Assembly: GCA_934548045.1 (NCBI GenBank)
Contig: CAKTEM010000013.1
Coordinates: 1-64,000 of the forward strand
Source: an uncultured Faecalibacterium sp.
Lineage (GTDB): Bacteria > Bacillota > Clostridia > Oscillospirales > Ruminococcaceae
Direction of reading: 5' to 3'
DNA: 64,000 nt
The notes under the pieces are model-generated. The model saw nothing but the letters and a program-made list of their open reading frames with translations. It had not been told where the DNA came from and searched no databases. Below are positions 56,471 to 64,000 of this stretch, one piece after another; position 1 is the first letter of the stretch, and every line of letters begins with the position of its first letter. A program made the translations under genes and the position numbers.

Positions 56471-57270
56471 AAATTCGATTGGATCAATATCTGGTTCAGC
56501 ACGGTCTGATCCAGAGCCGTGAGCGCGCCAAGGCGATGATTATGTCCGGCGTGGTCTTTGTCAATAATCAAAAGGTGGACAAGGCCGGTGAGATGATCAA
56601 GGAAGATGCCGTTGTTGAAGTGCGCGGCCACGATATCGGCTATGTCAGCCGTGGTGGACTGAAGCTGGAAAAGGCGATGCAGTGTTTTCCGCTGACGCCC
56701 AACGGCAAAGTCTGCATGGATATCGGCGCATCGACCGGCGGCTTCACCGACTGTATGCTTCAGAACGGAGCAACAAAAGTCTATGCGGTCGATGTCGGTT
56801 ACGGTCAGCTGGCATGGAGTCTCCGCACCGACTCGCGTGTTATCAATATGGAGCGGACGAATATCCGGAACGTTACCCTCGACCAGCTGGAAGAACCCAT
56901 CGAGTTTTTCAGCGTTGATGTCTCGTTCATTTCGCTGCATCACATTTTCCCGGTGGCGCAGGCCATCACGACGCCCGATGCAATGGGTGTCTGCCTCGTC
57001 AAGCCTCAGTTTGAGGCAGGCCGAGAAAAGGTTGGAAAGAACGGTGTTGTCCGTGACCCGGCAACCCACCGCGAAGTGCTTCACAATGCGATGGGCTATG
57101 CGGTCGCAAATGGTTTCGCTGTTCAAGGTCTGGATTTCAGCCCGGTCAAGGGGCCGGAGGGTAACATCGAGTACCTGATGTTCGTCCAAAAGAGTGAAGA
57201 GCCTGCCGTTCTGGACGATTCGGTCGCAGAACAGGTGGTTGCGGCCAGCCATTCGACGCTGGACAAATAA
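56467..57270 (+). CDS. tlyA: TlyA family rRNA 2'-O-methyltransferase/hemolysin
   Basis: 267 aa starting at TTG 56467, overlapping dxs; SD AAAGGAG. N-terminal S4 domain (IRLDQYLVQHGLIQSRERAK) and FtsJ-like methyltransferase (VCMDIGASTGGFTDCMLQNG, AVDVGYGQLAW). TlyA methylates ribosomal RNA ribose. Confidence 0.92.
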   Translation: MKIRLDQYLVQHGLIQSRERAKAMIMSGVVFVNNQKVDKAGEMIKEDAVVEVRGHDIGYVSRGGLKLEKAMQCFPLTPNGKVCMDIGASTGGFTDCMLQNGATKVYAVDVGYGQLAWSLRTDSRVINMERTNIRNVTLDQLEEPIEFFSVDVSFISLHHIFPVAQAITTPDAMGVCLVKPQFEAGREKVGKNGVVRDPATHREVLHNAMGYAVANGFAVQGLDFSPVKGPEGNIEYLMFVQKSEEPAVLDDSVAEQVVAASHSTLDK

Positions 57271-57303
57271 AAATCAGCAGAAAAAAGAGAAGGAGTAAGG
57301 AAG

Positions 57304-58155
57304 ATGACGGTCTATATCTCTCCGAACCCCGGCAAATCGCAGGCAAACGGCATTGCACTGCGTGCGGCGCAGATTTTGCTGACCCACGGTGCACAGGTGT
57401 TGATGCAGGACACCTTGCAGGATGAGTGCAGTGCAATGGGCGTGCAGTATCTGCCGCAGAAAGAGTGCCTGCAAAAGACCGATGTGATTTTAACCATCGG
57501 CGGCGACGGAACCATCCTTCATGAAGCAAACCTTTCGCTCGAGTACCAGAAACCGATTCTCGGCATCAATTTGGGCCGCTGTGGTTTTCTGGCGACCTGT
57601 GAAATCGACGAGATGGAAAACAAGCTTTCGGCGGTGGCACGAGGAGATTTTTCCCTCGATACCCGTATGCTGCTCTATGTCCGTGTGCTGGGCGATGACA
57701 GTTGGGAGGGTCACGCGCTGAACGATGTCGTCGTGACGAAGGGCCGTTTGCAGCAGGCCATCGACTTCAGTATTTACTGCGATGATACGCTGGTCGAGCA
57801 TTACCGCGGCGATGGTGTCATCGTTGCGACACCGACCGGTTCAACAGCATATTCGCTGGCGGCCGGTGGCCCGATTCTAGATTCCCAGACCAAGGGTATC
57901 GTTGTGACGCCCATCTGTCCGCACAGTCTGTCCAGTCCGGCAATGGTTTTTGCGCAGGAACGCAAAATCAACATCTGCGTCGGGCAGGTTGCGGATGACG
58001 AAGTGTTTATCAGCTGTGATGGTGCGGCAGGCTATTCGTTACAGACCGGTGCTACAGCTGAGGTGCGGCTGTCGGATCAGATCGTTCAGCTGATCACTTT
58101 CTGCAAGGCTGACCAGTTCCGGGCCATCGACCAGAAACTCCGCAGCCGCCGCTGA
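57304..58155 (+). CDS. nadK: NAD kinase
   Basis: A 283-aa enzyme phosphorylating NAD to NADP. The motifs GGDGTILHEA and TPTGSTAYSLAAGGPI are perfect, and NDVVVTKG (substrate binding) is present. SD AAGGAGTAAGG precedes ATG 57304. Confidence 0.95.
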   Translation: MTVYISPNPGKSQANGIALRAAQILLTHGAQVLMQDTLQDECSAMGVQYLPQKECLQKTDVILTIGGDGTILHEANLSLEYQKPILGINLGRCGFLATCEIDEMENKLSAVARGDFSLDTRMLLYVRVLGDDSWEGHALNDVVVTKGRLQQAIDFSIYCDDTLVEHYRGDGVIVATPTGSTAYSLAAGGPILDSQTKGIVVTPICPHSLSSPAMVFAQERKINICVGQVADDEVFISCDGAAGYSLQTGATAEVRLSDQIVQLITFCKADQFRAIDQKLRSRR

Positions 58156-58185
58156 TTTCTCGAAAACAAATGGAGGTGAGTGCGT

Positions 58186-58674
58186 ATGAGCCGCAGCAAC
58201 CAAACCGAAGCAAAAGGAAAAAATGAACGACTGCAAGCGATCCTCCGGTTGGTGCAGGAGCATCCGATCAGTCGTCAGGAGGTTTTGCTGGATTATCTCC
58301 GCAAAGAAGGCTTTGAAGTAACGCAGGCCACGATTTCCCGTGATATCCGGGAGCTGTGCTTGGTAAAGGCCTCAACCAGTGAGGGCTATCGCTATGTGTC
58401 CAGCCGGACGGAGACTTCAAACCCGAAGATTCAGGGCCGTTTTGAGACAATATTCCATGAATCGGTTCTGAGTGTCGATTTTGCCGGACATGTCGTACTG
58501 GTGAAATGTTATTCCGGTATGGCAAATGCCGCCTGCGAGGTCTTCGACGCCTTGAAATGGAAAAATGTTGTCGGAACTCTTTCGGGCGATGATACCTTCC
58601 TCGTCGTGGCGCGTTCTGAACGGGATGCCAAAACGATTTGTACCGAATTGACCCGTCACATCGGGCAGAAATAA
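58186..58674 (+). CDS. argR: arginine repressor
   Basis: 162 aa from ATG 58186 (SD GGAGGTG). N-terminal winged helix (RLQAILRLVQEHPISRQEVL, VTQATISRDIRELCL) and C-terminal arginine-binding hexamer domain (VGTLSGDDTFLVVARSERDA). Controls arginine metabolism genes; in many Firmicutes it lies just before recN, as here. Confidence 0.95.
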   Translation: MSRSNQTEAKGKNERLQAILRLVQEHPISRQEVLLDYLRKEGFEVTQATISRDIRELCLVKASTSEGYRYVSSRTETSNPKIQGRFETIFHESVLSVDFAGHVVLVKCYSGMANAACEVFDALKWKNVVGTLSGDDTFLVVARSERDAKTICTELTRHIGQK

Positions 58675-58693
58675 CGCAGGAGAGAAGTAACAC

Positions 58694-60373
58694 ATGCTGA
58701 GCAGTCTTCAAATTGAAAATGTCGCCGTTATCCAGAAGGCCAACGTCCATTTTGAAAAAGGGCTGAACGTCCTTACCGGTGAGACTGGCGCAGGTAAATC
58801 AATTTTGATTGACTCCATCAATGCCATCCTTGGCAACCGAACGTCCAAAGACTTGGTGCGTACCGGTGCGCCAAAGGCAGTTATCCGCGCGGCGTTTGAA
58901 GATGTTCCGGCTTCCGTTCTGGATAAGCTGGAAAAAGCTGGATATGAGCGTTCAGATGCACTTTTTCTCAGCCGGGAGATCACAGCCGAAGGAAAGAGCA
59001 GCTGCCGCATCAACGGGATGCCAGCAACTGCGGCAATTCTTCGAGACCTCTGCGGCGGACTGATCAACATCAACGGCCAGCATGACTCCGTGGGCCTGCT
59101 GAACCCGGTGCATCACGAGGAAATTCTGGATTCCTACGCGCAGAATCAGACGGAATATCAGAACTATTATGCGGTATATCGGGAATTGGTCGGAGTCAAA
59201 AAGGCTCTGGACGCTATGATAACCGACGAGAACGAAAAGCAGCGTCGCATCGAGCTTCTGAGCTATCAGGTGCAGGAGATCGACGATGCCTCTCTGAAAG
59301 CTGGCGAAGAGCAGACGTTGGAGAGCCGCCGGAAGGTTCTGGCAAATGCGTCAACGATTCGTGACCGCATCGCGCAGGCGTACGCTCTGCTTTCAGGTGG
59401 TGATGATTCTTCTGGTGCTGTTGATTTTCTGGGCGAAGCATCCAACGCAATTGATACCGCCGCTCAGCTGGACGGAGAACTTTCCGGAGATGCCGGGCAG
59501 CTGCTCGACCTCTATTACACCGCGAAAGATGTTGCCGCCGATTTGATTGGTCGATTGGACGAGTATGATTCCAACGACGCAGAACTTGACGAAATCGAAC
59601 AGCGTATTGACCTGATTTACAAGCTCAAGCGGAAATACGGTGACACTGTAGAAGACATTCTTGCATTTGGCGAAAAGGCAAGGGAAGAGCTGGAAATGAT
59701 TCAGTCCTCGCAGGAGCGTGCTGAACATTTGCAGGCCGAAAAGCACCGTCTGTATACCCTTGCACGGGAAAAGGCAGAGCTGCTGACCCAGACTCGGCTG
59801 AAAGCATTTGATGAGCTGAATAAGAAAATCTCGGGAACGCTGGATTTTCTGAACATGCCCGGCGTCCGGATGACCCTTCGCCACGCCCGTGGGCCGCTGG
59901 CAAGTCATGGACAGGATAGCATCGAGTTCTATATTTCCACGAACCCTGGTGAAGACCCGAAGCCTCTGGCAAAAATCGCATCCGGCGGTGAGCTGAGCCG
60001 TATCACCCTCGCCATTAAAAACGCAATGGCTGATAAAGACGCTGTGCCGACCGTTATTTATGATGAAATTGACAGCGGTGTTTCCGGCAAGGCGGCGAGT
60101 CGTATTGGAGAAGTCCTGTGCCAGAGTGCAAAGGGGCATCAGATTTTGTGTATTACCCACACGGCCCAAATCGCCGCGCTGGCAGACTGCCATCTGCTGA
60201 TCCAGAAAAATGTCACAAACGACCGCACCTATACCGAGATCCATCCGCTGGACGAAACCGGCCGTATTGATGCCTTGGCGCATATCATTTCGGGCGACCA
60301 TGTGACAGAGCTTTCGCGCGCCAATGCCCGGGAGATGCTGGGTCTTGCAGAAAAGCAGTCCGAAGAAAGCTGA
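58694..60373 (+). CDS. recN: DNA repair protein RecN
   Basis: A 559-aa SMC-like ATPase for double-strand-break repair. Walker A GETGAGKSI near the start, INGQHD motif, coiled-coil middle, ABC signature ASGGELSRITLA and Walker B TVIYDEIDSGVSG near the end. Intact. Confidence 0.96.
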   Translation: MLSSLQIENVAVIQKANVHFEKGLNVLTGETGAGKSILIDSINAILGNRTSKDLVRTGAPKAVIRAAFEDVPASVLDKLEKAGYERSDALFLSREITAEGKSSCRINGMPATAAILRDLCGGLININGQHDSVGLLNPVHHEEILDSYAQNQTEYQNYYAVYRELVGVKKALDAMITDENEKQRRIELLSYQVQEIDDASLKAGEEQTLESRRKVLANASTIRDRIAQAYALLSGGDDSSGAVDFLGEASNAIDTAAQLDGELSGDAGQLLDLYYTAKDVAADLIGRLDEYDSNDAELDEIEQRIDLIYKLKRKYGDTVEDILAFGEKAREELEMIQSSQERAEHLQAEKHRLYTLAREKAELLTQTRLKAFDELNKKISGTLDFLNMPGVRMTLRHARGPLASHGQDSIEFYISTNPGEDPKPLAKIASGGELSRITLAIKNAMADKDAVPTVIYDEIDSGVSGKAASRIGEVLCQSAKGHQILCITHTAQIAALADCHLLIQKNVTNDRTYTEIHPLDETGRIDALAHIISGDHVTELSRANAREMLGLAEKQSEES

Positions 60374-60383
60374 TTTTTCGGCG

Positions 60384-60412
60384 TTGACATTGCCGCAAAA
60401 ATGTGATAGACT
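60384..60412 (+). promoter_or_regulatory. tyrS promoter
   Basis: TTGACA (60384-60389), 17-bp spacer, TAGACT (60407-60412), directly before the T-box leader. Confidence 0.75.
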
Positions 60413-60419
60413 ACGTTTT

Positions 60420-60710
60420 GTCAAAGGCTTTGATGGGAACAAGTATCCTGTCTGTGTCTGCCCAGAGAGACCCCGGTTGGTGAAAGGGGTGTGCAGAACG
60501 ACAGGGGAAATACCTCCCGGAGCCGCAGGCTGAATGAGATTTTTCTAGTAGGCTGTGCCGCGTGCGAGCGTTACAAACGCAGGAGTGTAGTCCTACTCTG
60601 GGGCGTGCACTCGTGAGGCCGTTTTCGTGAGGAAGCGGCAAACAGAGGTGGTACCGCGATTTTTCTCGCCCTCTGCCAATTCAGTTTGGCAGGGGGCGTT
60701 TTATTTTACC
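60420..60710 (+). ncRNA. tyrosine T-box riboswitch
   Basis: The leader of tyrS. Stem I carries AGAGAG and GGTTGGTGAAAG distal-loop signatures (about 60462-60487); a likely specifier TAC (Tyr) is at 60511-60513. The T-box GAGGTGGTACCGCG is at about 60645-60658, its TGGT bulge suited to the ACCA end of tRNA-Tyr. The terminator GCCCTCTGCC/GGCAGGGGGC with TTTTATTTT ends near 60706. Uncharged tRNA-Tyr should stabilise the antiterminator and switch tyrS on. Confidence 0.93.
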
Positions 60711-60740
60711 CCTCTGCCCCTACAGATGGAGGTAAACATT

Positions 60741-61958
60741 ATGACTCTGTACGAAGAACTCAAAGCGCGCGGTCTGGTCGCGCAGATCACCGATGATGAG
60801 ATCATCGACCTCATCAACAACGGCAAGGCAACCTTCTATATCGGCTTTGACTGCACTGCCGACAGCCTGACCGCCGGCCACTTCATGGCACTGACCCTGA
60901 TGAAGCGTCTGCAAATGGCAGGCAACAAGCCCATCGCTCTGATCGGCGGCGGCACCACCATGATCGGTGACCCCTCCGGCCGTACCGACATGCGCAAGAT
61001 GTTGACGAAAGAGGACATCGCCCACAATGCCGCCTGCTTCAAGAAGCAGATGGAGAAGTTCATCGACTTCTCCGAGGGCAAGGCTCTGATGCTGAACAAC
61101 GCCGACTGGCTGCTCAACCTGAACTACGTCGAGCTGCTGCGTGATGTCGGTGCCTGCTTCTCGGTCAACAATATGCTCCGCGCAAAGTGCTATGAGCAGC
61201 GCATGGAGAAAGGCCTGTCCTTCCTCGAGTTCAACTACATGATCATGCAGAGCTACGACTTCTACTACATGTTCCAGCATTATGGCTGCAACATGCAGTT
61301 CGGCGGCGACGACCAGTGGAGCAACATGCTGGGCGGCACCGAGCTGATTCGCCGCAAACTGGGCAAGGACGCTTACGCAATGACCATCACCCTGCTGACC
61401 GACTCTCAGGGCAAGAAGATGGGCAAGACCGCCGGCAACGCTGTCTGGCTCGACCCCAACAAGACCAGCCCCTTCGAGTTCTATCAGTACTGGCGCAACG
61501 TCGGCGATGCGGATGTCATGAAATGCATCCGGATGCTGACCTTCCTGCCGCTGGAGCAGATCGACGAGATGGCTACCTGGAAAGATCAGCGCATCAACGA
61601 GGCAAAAGAGATCCTCGCTTACGAGCTGACCAAGATGGTTCACGGCGAGGAAGCTGCTGAAAAGGCTCAAAACGCCGCACGCGCACTGTTCAGCGGTGCC
61701 GCCGATACCGAACACATGCCGACCACTCAGCTGACCGAGGCTGACCTGACCGATGGCTCCATTGGCATCCTGACCCTGATGGTAAAGGCTGGTCTGGCCG
61801 CTTCCAACGGTGAGGCTCGCCGTCTGGTGACTCAGGGAGGTGTCCTCGTCGATGGCGAAAAGGTCGCTGCTCCGACTGCAAGCTTTACCGCTGAACAGCT
61901 GGCAAAGGGCATCGTCATCAAGAAGGGCAAGAAGGTCTACCACAAAGTGACCCTGTAA
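60741..61958 (+). CDS. tyrS: tyrosyl-tRNA synthetase
   Basis: A 405-aa class I synthetase. ATG 60741 (SD GGAGG) was chosen over an upstream in-frame start that would lie in the T-box. HIGH-like SLTAGHF, Tyr-binding GGDDQWSNMLGG, KMSKS-like KKMGKTAGN, and a C-terminal S4 RNA-binding domain (ASNGEARRLVTQGGVLVDGE). Confidence 0.96.
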   Translation: MTLYEELKARGLVAQITDDEIIDLINNGKATFYIGFDCTADSLTAGHFMALTLMKRLQMAGNKPIALIGGGTTMIGDPSGRTDMRKMLTKEDIAHNAACFKKQMEKFIDFSEGKALMLNNADWLLNLNYVELLRDVGACFSVNNMLRAKCYEQRMEKGLSFLEFNYMIMQSYDFYYMFQHYGCNMQFGGDDQWSNMLGGTELIRRKLGKDAYAMTITLLTDSQGKKMGKTAGNAVWLDPNKTSPFEFYQYWRNVGDADVMKCIRMLTFLPLEQIDEMATWKDQRINEAKEILAYELTKMVHGEEAAEKAQNAARALFSGAADTEHMPTTQLTEADLTDGSIGILTLMVKAGLAASNGEARRLVTQGGVLVDGEKVAAPTASFTAEQLAKGIVIKKGKKVYHKVTL

Positions 61959-61988
61959 GTTCCGCCTGAAAAACTTATAAAAATTAAA

Positions 61989-62056
61989 ACCACCCACAAT
62001 ACCGATTATGGCTATATACGCCGACCGGATATTGTGGGTGGTTTGTTTTTGCAGAG
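61989..62056 (+). terminator. terminator after tyrS
   Basis: AAACCACCCACAATA pairs perfectly with TATTGTGGGTGGTTT across a 28-nt loop, then GTTTTT. Confidence 0.85.
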
Positions 62057-62073
62057 ATAAGAAGTATAAGAGA

Positions 62074-62120
62074 CAAAATAAAGGGCACCGGCCCATTTTT
62101 CAACAGACAGGTGTCCTTTT
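62074..62120 (-). terminator. terminator of the leftward dap operon
   Basis: AAAGGGCACC (62080-62089) and GGTGTCCTTT (62110-62119) form a hairpin; on the minus strand it is followed by TTTATTTTG. It lies 15 bp beyond the ACT-protein stop. Confidence 0.65.
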
Positions 62121-62134
62121 GCTGTGTTTATAAT

Positions 62135-62602
62135 TTACAGCTCAAACGCCTTTTTCAGGACATCGTAGGCTGCATCTTCGTTCTCAGAACGAACCAGCAG
62201 GGAAATATCCAGATCGCTGGTGGTGATGAGCAGAACTTCGATGCCTGCGATTGCCAGCGCGTTCAAAGCGCGAGCTGCAACGCCGCAGCTCGTCACCATC
62301 TCCTCACCGAAGAGGTTCAGCTTGGAGTAGCCGACACTGATGAGCGGAGAAGCCTTTGCGTCCTTGTCAAGGTTTGCCGCAGAAATGGCCTTCATTACCA
62401 GCGGCAGGTCACTGCTGGCAGCGGTAAAGCTGAAATCAATGTTGGTGCCATGCGGTGCGCTCTGGCTGATCATGTCCACAACAACGCCGGTATCCGCAAA
62501 GATCTGCAGATAGCGTGCAAGGCTGTTGCCCTTAAAAGCGACATCCTGAACGCTGATCATCATCTGGCTGGAAGCAATGTTGATTTTCGATACACCGTAC
62601 AT
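62135..62602 (-). CDS. stand-alone double-ACT-domain protein (aspartokinase regulatory-domain-like)
   Basis: A 155-aa protein from ATG 62602 (SD GGAG). INIASSQMMISVQDVAFKGN and VVVDMISQSAPHGTNIDFSF, then VSCGVAARALNAL-like TSCGVAARALNALAIAGIEV and TTSDLDISLLV are two ACT folds as in the C-terminal lysine/threonine-sensing part of aspartokinase. There is no kinase domain. It follows dapB in the same operon. Likely a detached allosteric subunit or sensor for lysine synthesis. Confidence 0.75.
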   Translation of the reverse strand: MYGVSKINIASSQMMISVQDVAFKGNSLARYLQIFADTGVVVDMISQSAPHGTNIDFSFTAASSDLPLVMKAISAANLDKDAKASPLISVGYSKLNLFGEEMVTSCGVAARALNALAIAGIEVLLITTSDLDISLLVRSENEDAAYDVLKKAFEL

Positions 62603-62645
62603 AATAACACTCCATTCTGCCCGAACGGGCATCAAAAGGAAAGGA

Positions 62646-63404
62646 TCACATCTCTGCGATCATATTACCCATGTTGTACAGACCCGGCTCCTTCTTTGCC
62701 AGATAAACGGCGGCGTTGATGGCACCGTTCGCAAAGATGTTCCGGGAGTATGCGGTGTGCTTGAGGGTGATGACCTCATCCGGACCGCAGAACAGAACTT
62801 CGTGGTCGCCGACGATGCTGCCGCCGCGCACCGAGCTGATGCCGATCTCCTTCGGGTCACGCTTCTGACGCACCGAAGAACGGTCATAAACATAGTGGTA
62901 CTCGTTGTTGTTCTCCTCATTGATGGCATCAGCCAGCATCAGAGCGGTTCCGCTGGGAGCGTCCAGCTTGTTGTGATGGTGCTGCTCCACGATCTCAACA
63001 TCGTAGTTCACGCCCAGAATTGCCGAAGCGCGCTTGCACAGCTCAGACAGGACATTGATACCCATCGACATGTTCGCGCTCTTGAAGACCGGAATCTCAC
63101 GGGAGAGCTGAACGACCTTCAGCTGAAGCTCCTCAGAAAGGCCAGTGGTGCAGACCACGATGGGGAGCTTGTGTGCTTCGCAGTAGGGCAGAGCCTTTTC
63201 GACTGCGGCAGGAGAGCTGAAGTCGATGATGACATCGCCCTTGCCATCCAGCTTGTCCAGACTGTCGTAAACGGGGATGCCGTTCACTTCGCCGTCTTTC
63301 AGGTCGATGCCAGCGACCACACGGCAGTCCTCACGCTGTGCGATCATATCGACGAGAACATGGCCCATCCGTCCGCCAATTCCCTGAATGATAATATCCG
63401 TCAT
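62646..63404 (-). CDS. dapB: 4-hydroxy-tetrahydrodipicolinate reductase
   Basis: A 252-aa enzyme from ATG 63404 (SD AAGGGG). NAD(P)H-binding GIGGRMG at the start, active-site EQHHHNKLDAPSGTA, and the ending GLYNMGNMIAEM are typical. Second step of the lysine/diaminopimelate branch. The dapA gene lies just upstream in the operon. Confidence 0.96.
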   Translation of the reverse strand: MTDIIIQGIGGRMGHVLVDMIAQREDCRVVAGIDLKDGEVNGIPVYDSLDKLDGKGDVIIDFSSPAAVEKALPYCEAHKLPIVVCTTGLSEELQLKVVQLSREIPVFKSANMSMGINVLSELCKRASAILGVNYDVEIVEQHHHNKLDAPSGTALMLADAINEENNNEYHYVYDRSSVRQKRDPKEIGISSVRGGSIVGDHEVLFCGPDEVITLKHTAYSRNIFANGAINAAVYLAKKEPGLYNMGNMIAEM

Positions 63405-63486
63405 TGTTTTTACCCCTTCTATGCTGTTTTTTAAATACGGCAAATGCCCGGGAGAGTTTTCCGCCGGGCATCTGCACCTATTTCAA

Positions 63487-64000
63487 TTACTCTTTGATAA
63501 GACCCTCGGCCTTGAGCGCGTTCTCGATCTGCTCTTTGTGCGCGTCGCTTGGCTCGACCAGCGGCAGGCGGCACTCGCCAGCGTTCCAGCCCAGAACGTT
63601 CATCGCGTACTTGACCGGGATGGGGTTGACCTCGCAGAACATCGCATCGCAGAGCGGCAGGATCTCCAGCTGGAGGTCGCGTGCCTTTGCGGTGTCGCCC
63701 TCGAACCATGCCTTGCAGCAGTTGTGGACCAGCTCCGGCTTGATGTTGGAAACGACGCTGATGACGCCCTTGCCGCCCAGAGACAGCAGGGGAACGACCT
63801 GATCGTCATTGCCGGAGTAGATGTTCAGCTCGTCGCCGCAGAGAGCCGCGATCTTTGCGACCTGCGAGATGTTGCCGGAAGCTTCCTTGATGCCATTGAT
63901 GAGCGGATGCTTGCTCAGCTCGTATGCGGTCTCGGGTGCGATGTTCACACCGGTACGGGAAGGCACATTGTACAGGATGACCGGGATGCCGCCAGCTTCT
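63487..64000 (-). CDS. dapA: 4-hydroxy-tetrahydrodipicolinate synthase (partial; N-terminus beyond the right edge)
   Basis: The C-terminal 170 residues of DapA. YNVPSRTGVNI with the catalytic Tyr, GIKEASGNI with the Schiff-base Lys, and NIYSGNDDQVVPLLSLGGKG are conserved. It condenses pyruvate and aspartate semialdehyde, the first step before DapB. The gene continues past position 64000. Confidence 0.95.
   Translation of the reverse strand, partial: EAGGIPVILYNVPSRTGVNIAPETAYELSKHPLINGIKEASGNISQVAKIAALCGDELNIYSGNDDQVVPLLSLGGKGVISVVSNIKPELVHNCCKAWFEGDTAKARDLQLEILPLCDAMFCEVNPIPVKYAMNVLGWNAGECRLPLVEPSDAHKEQIENALKAEGLIKE

Noticed and set aside
60720..62096. Minus-strand frame opposite tyrS (458 codons)
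   Set aside because: Antisense to a certain gene with biased codons; no family features.

Overview
The window is the right-hand part of a prophage (about 1 to 42.3 kb) joined to a stretch of conserved Firmicutes housekeeping genes (about 43.0 to 64.0 kb). The host genes are ligA, a complete spoIIIAA-AH sporulation operon, asp23-nusB-(tsaD-like)-xseA-xseB-ispA-yuiD-dxs-tlyA-nadK-argR-recN, a T-box-controlled tyrS and a dapA-dapB-ACT lysine cluster. This content, with fairly GC-rich coding DNA, suggests a Clostridia member, most likely Oscillospiraceae (Ruminococcaceae; a Faecalibacterium/Gemmiger-like gut bacterium is possible). The spoIIIA operon argues for a spore former or a recent descendant of one. 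No integrase or left attachment site is inside the window, so the prophage extends beyond the left edge.

Phage layout. 0-6.6 kb: small early genes, including a DUF5664 nucleotide-hydrolase-like protein, ThyX, a lipoprotein, two Spo0A-C-like DNA-binding proteins and three paralogous HTH proteins around a divergent promoter. A 400-bp intergenic region at 5.8-6.2 kb is full of TGTCA and GGCCA repeats and looks like an origin or operator array. 6.7-10.6 kb: two PD-(D/E)XK nucleases and a 921-aa protein with the DFDGD motif of single-chain (YonO-like) RNA polymerases. 10.7-16.8 kb: packaging region (two HNH proteins, small-terminase-like protein, connector, TerL), interrupted by an AT-rich RloA/RloB (AbiL-like) defence pair with its own promoter. 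16.8-17.9 kb: an inverted moron whose promoter spacer contains a run of nine G/C. 18.0-20.2 kb: three proteins sharing an N-terminal HxGxxGxKWGVRR tag; one carries a type-50 toxin domain and overlaps a small possible immunity gene. 20.3-37.3 kb: portal, a protease-capsid fusion, connectors, tail proteins, a 2384-aa tape measure, Dit and Tal.

37.3-40.5 kb is a complete diversity-generating retroelement (DGR): target gene with variable repeat, hairpin, Avd, template repeat and reverse transcriptase. All but one of the TR/VR differences fall on template adenines. 40.5-42.1 kb holds an XkdX-like protein, an M15 endolysin and two holin-like proteins; the late operon ends in a terminator at 42.25-42.31 kb. 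A promoter-to-terminator unit with no recognisable gene sits at 42.3-42.65 kb.

The most unusual global signal is the decamer TTCAAAATGG: 15 exact copies, all on the plus strand, all between 18.5 and 42.3 kb. They sit on start codons, at ribosome binding sites, between genes and inside genes, and I saw none elsewhere on the plus strand. This resembles the stoperators or start-associated sequences of some actinobacteriophages and may serve the phage's own RNA polymerase or one of its HTH repressors; that link is inference.
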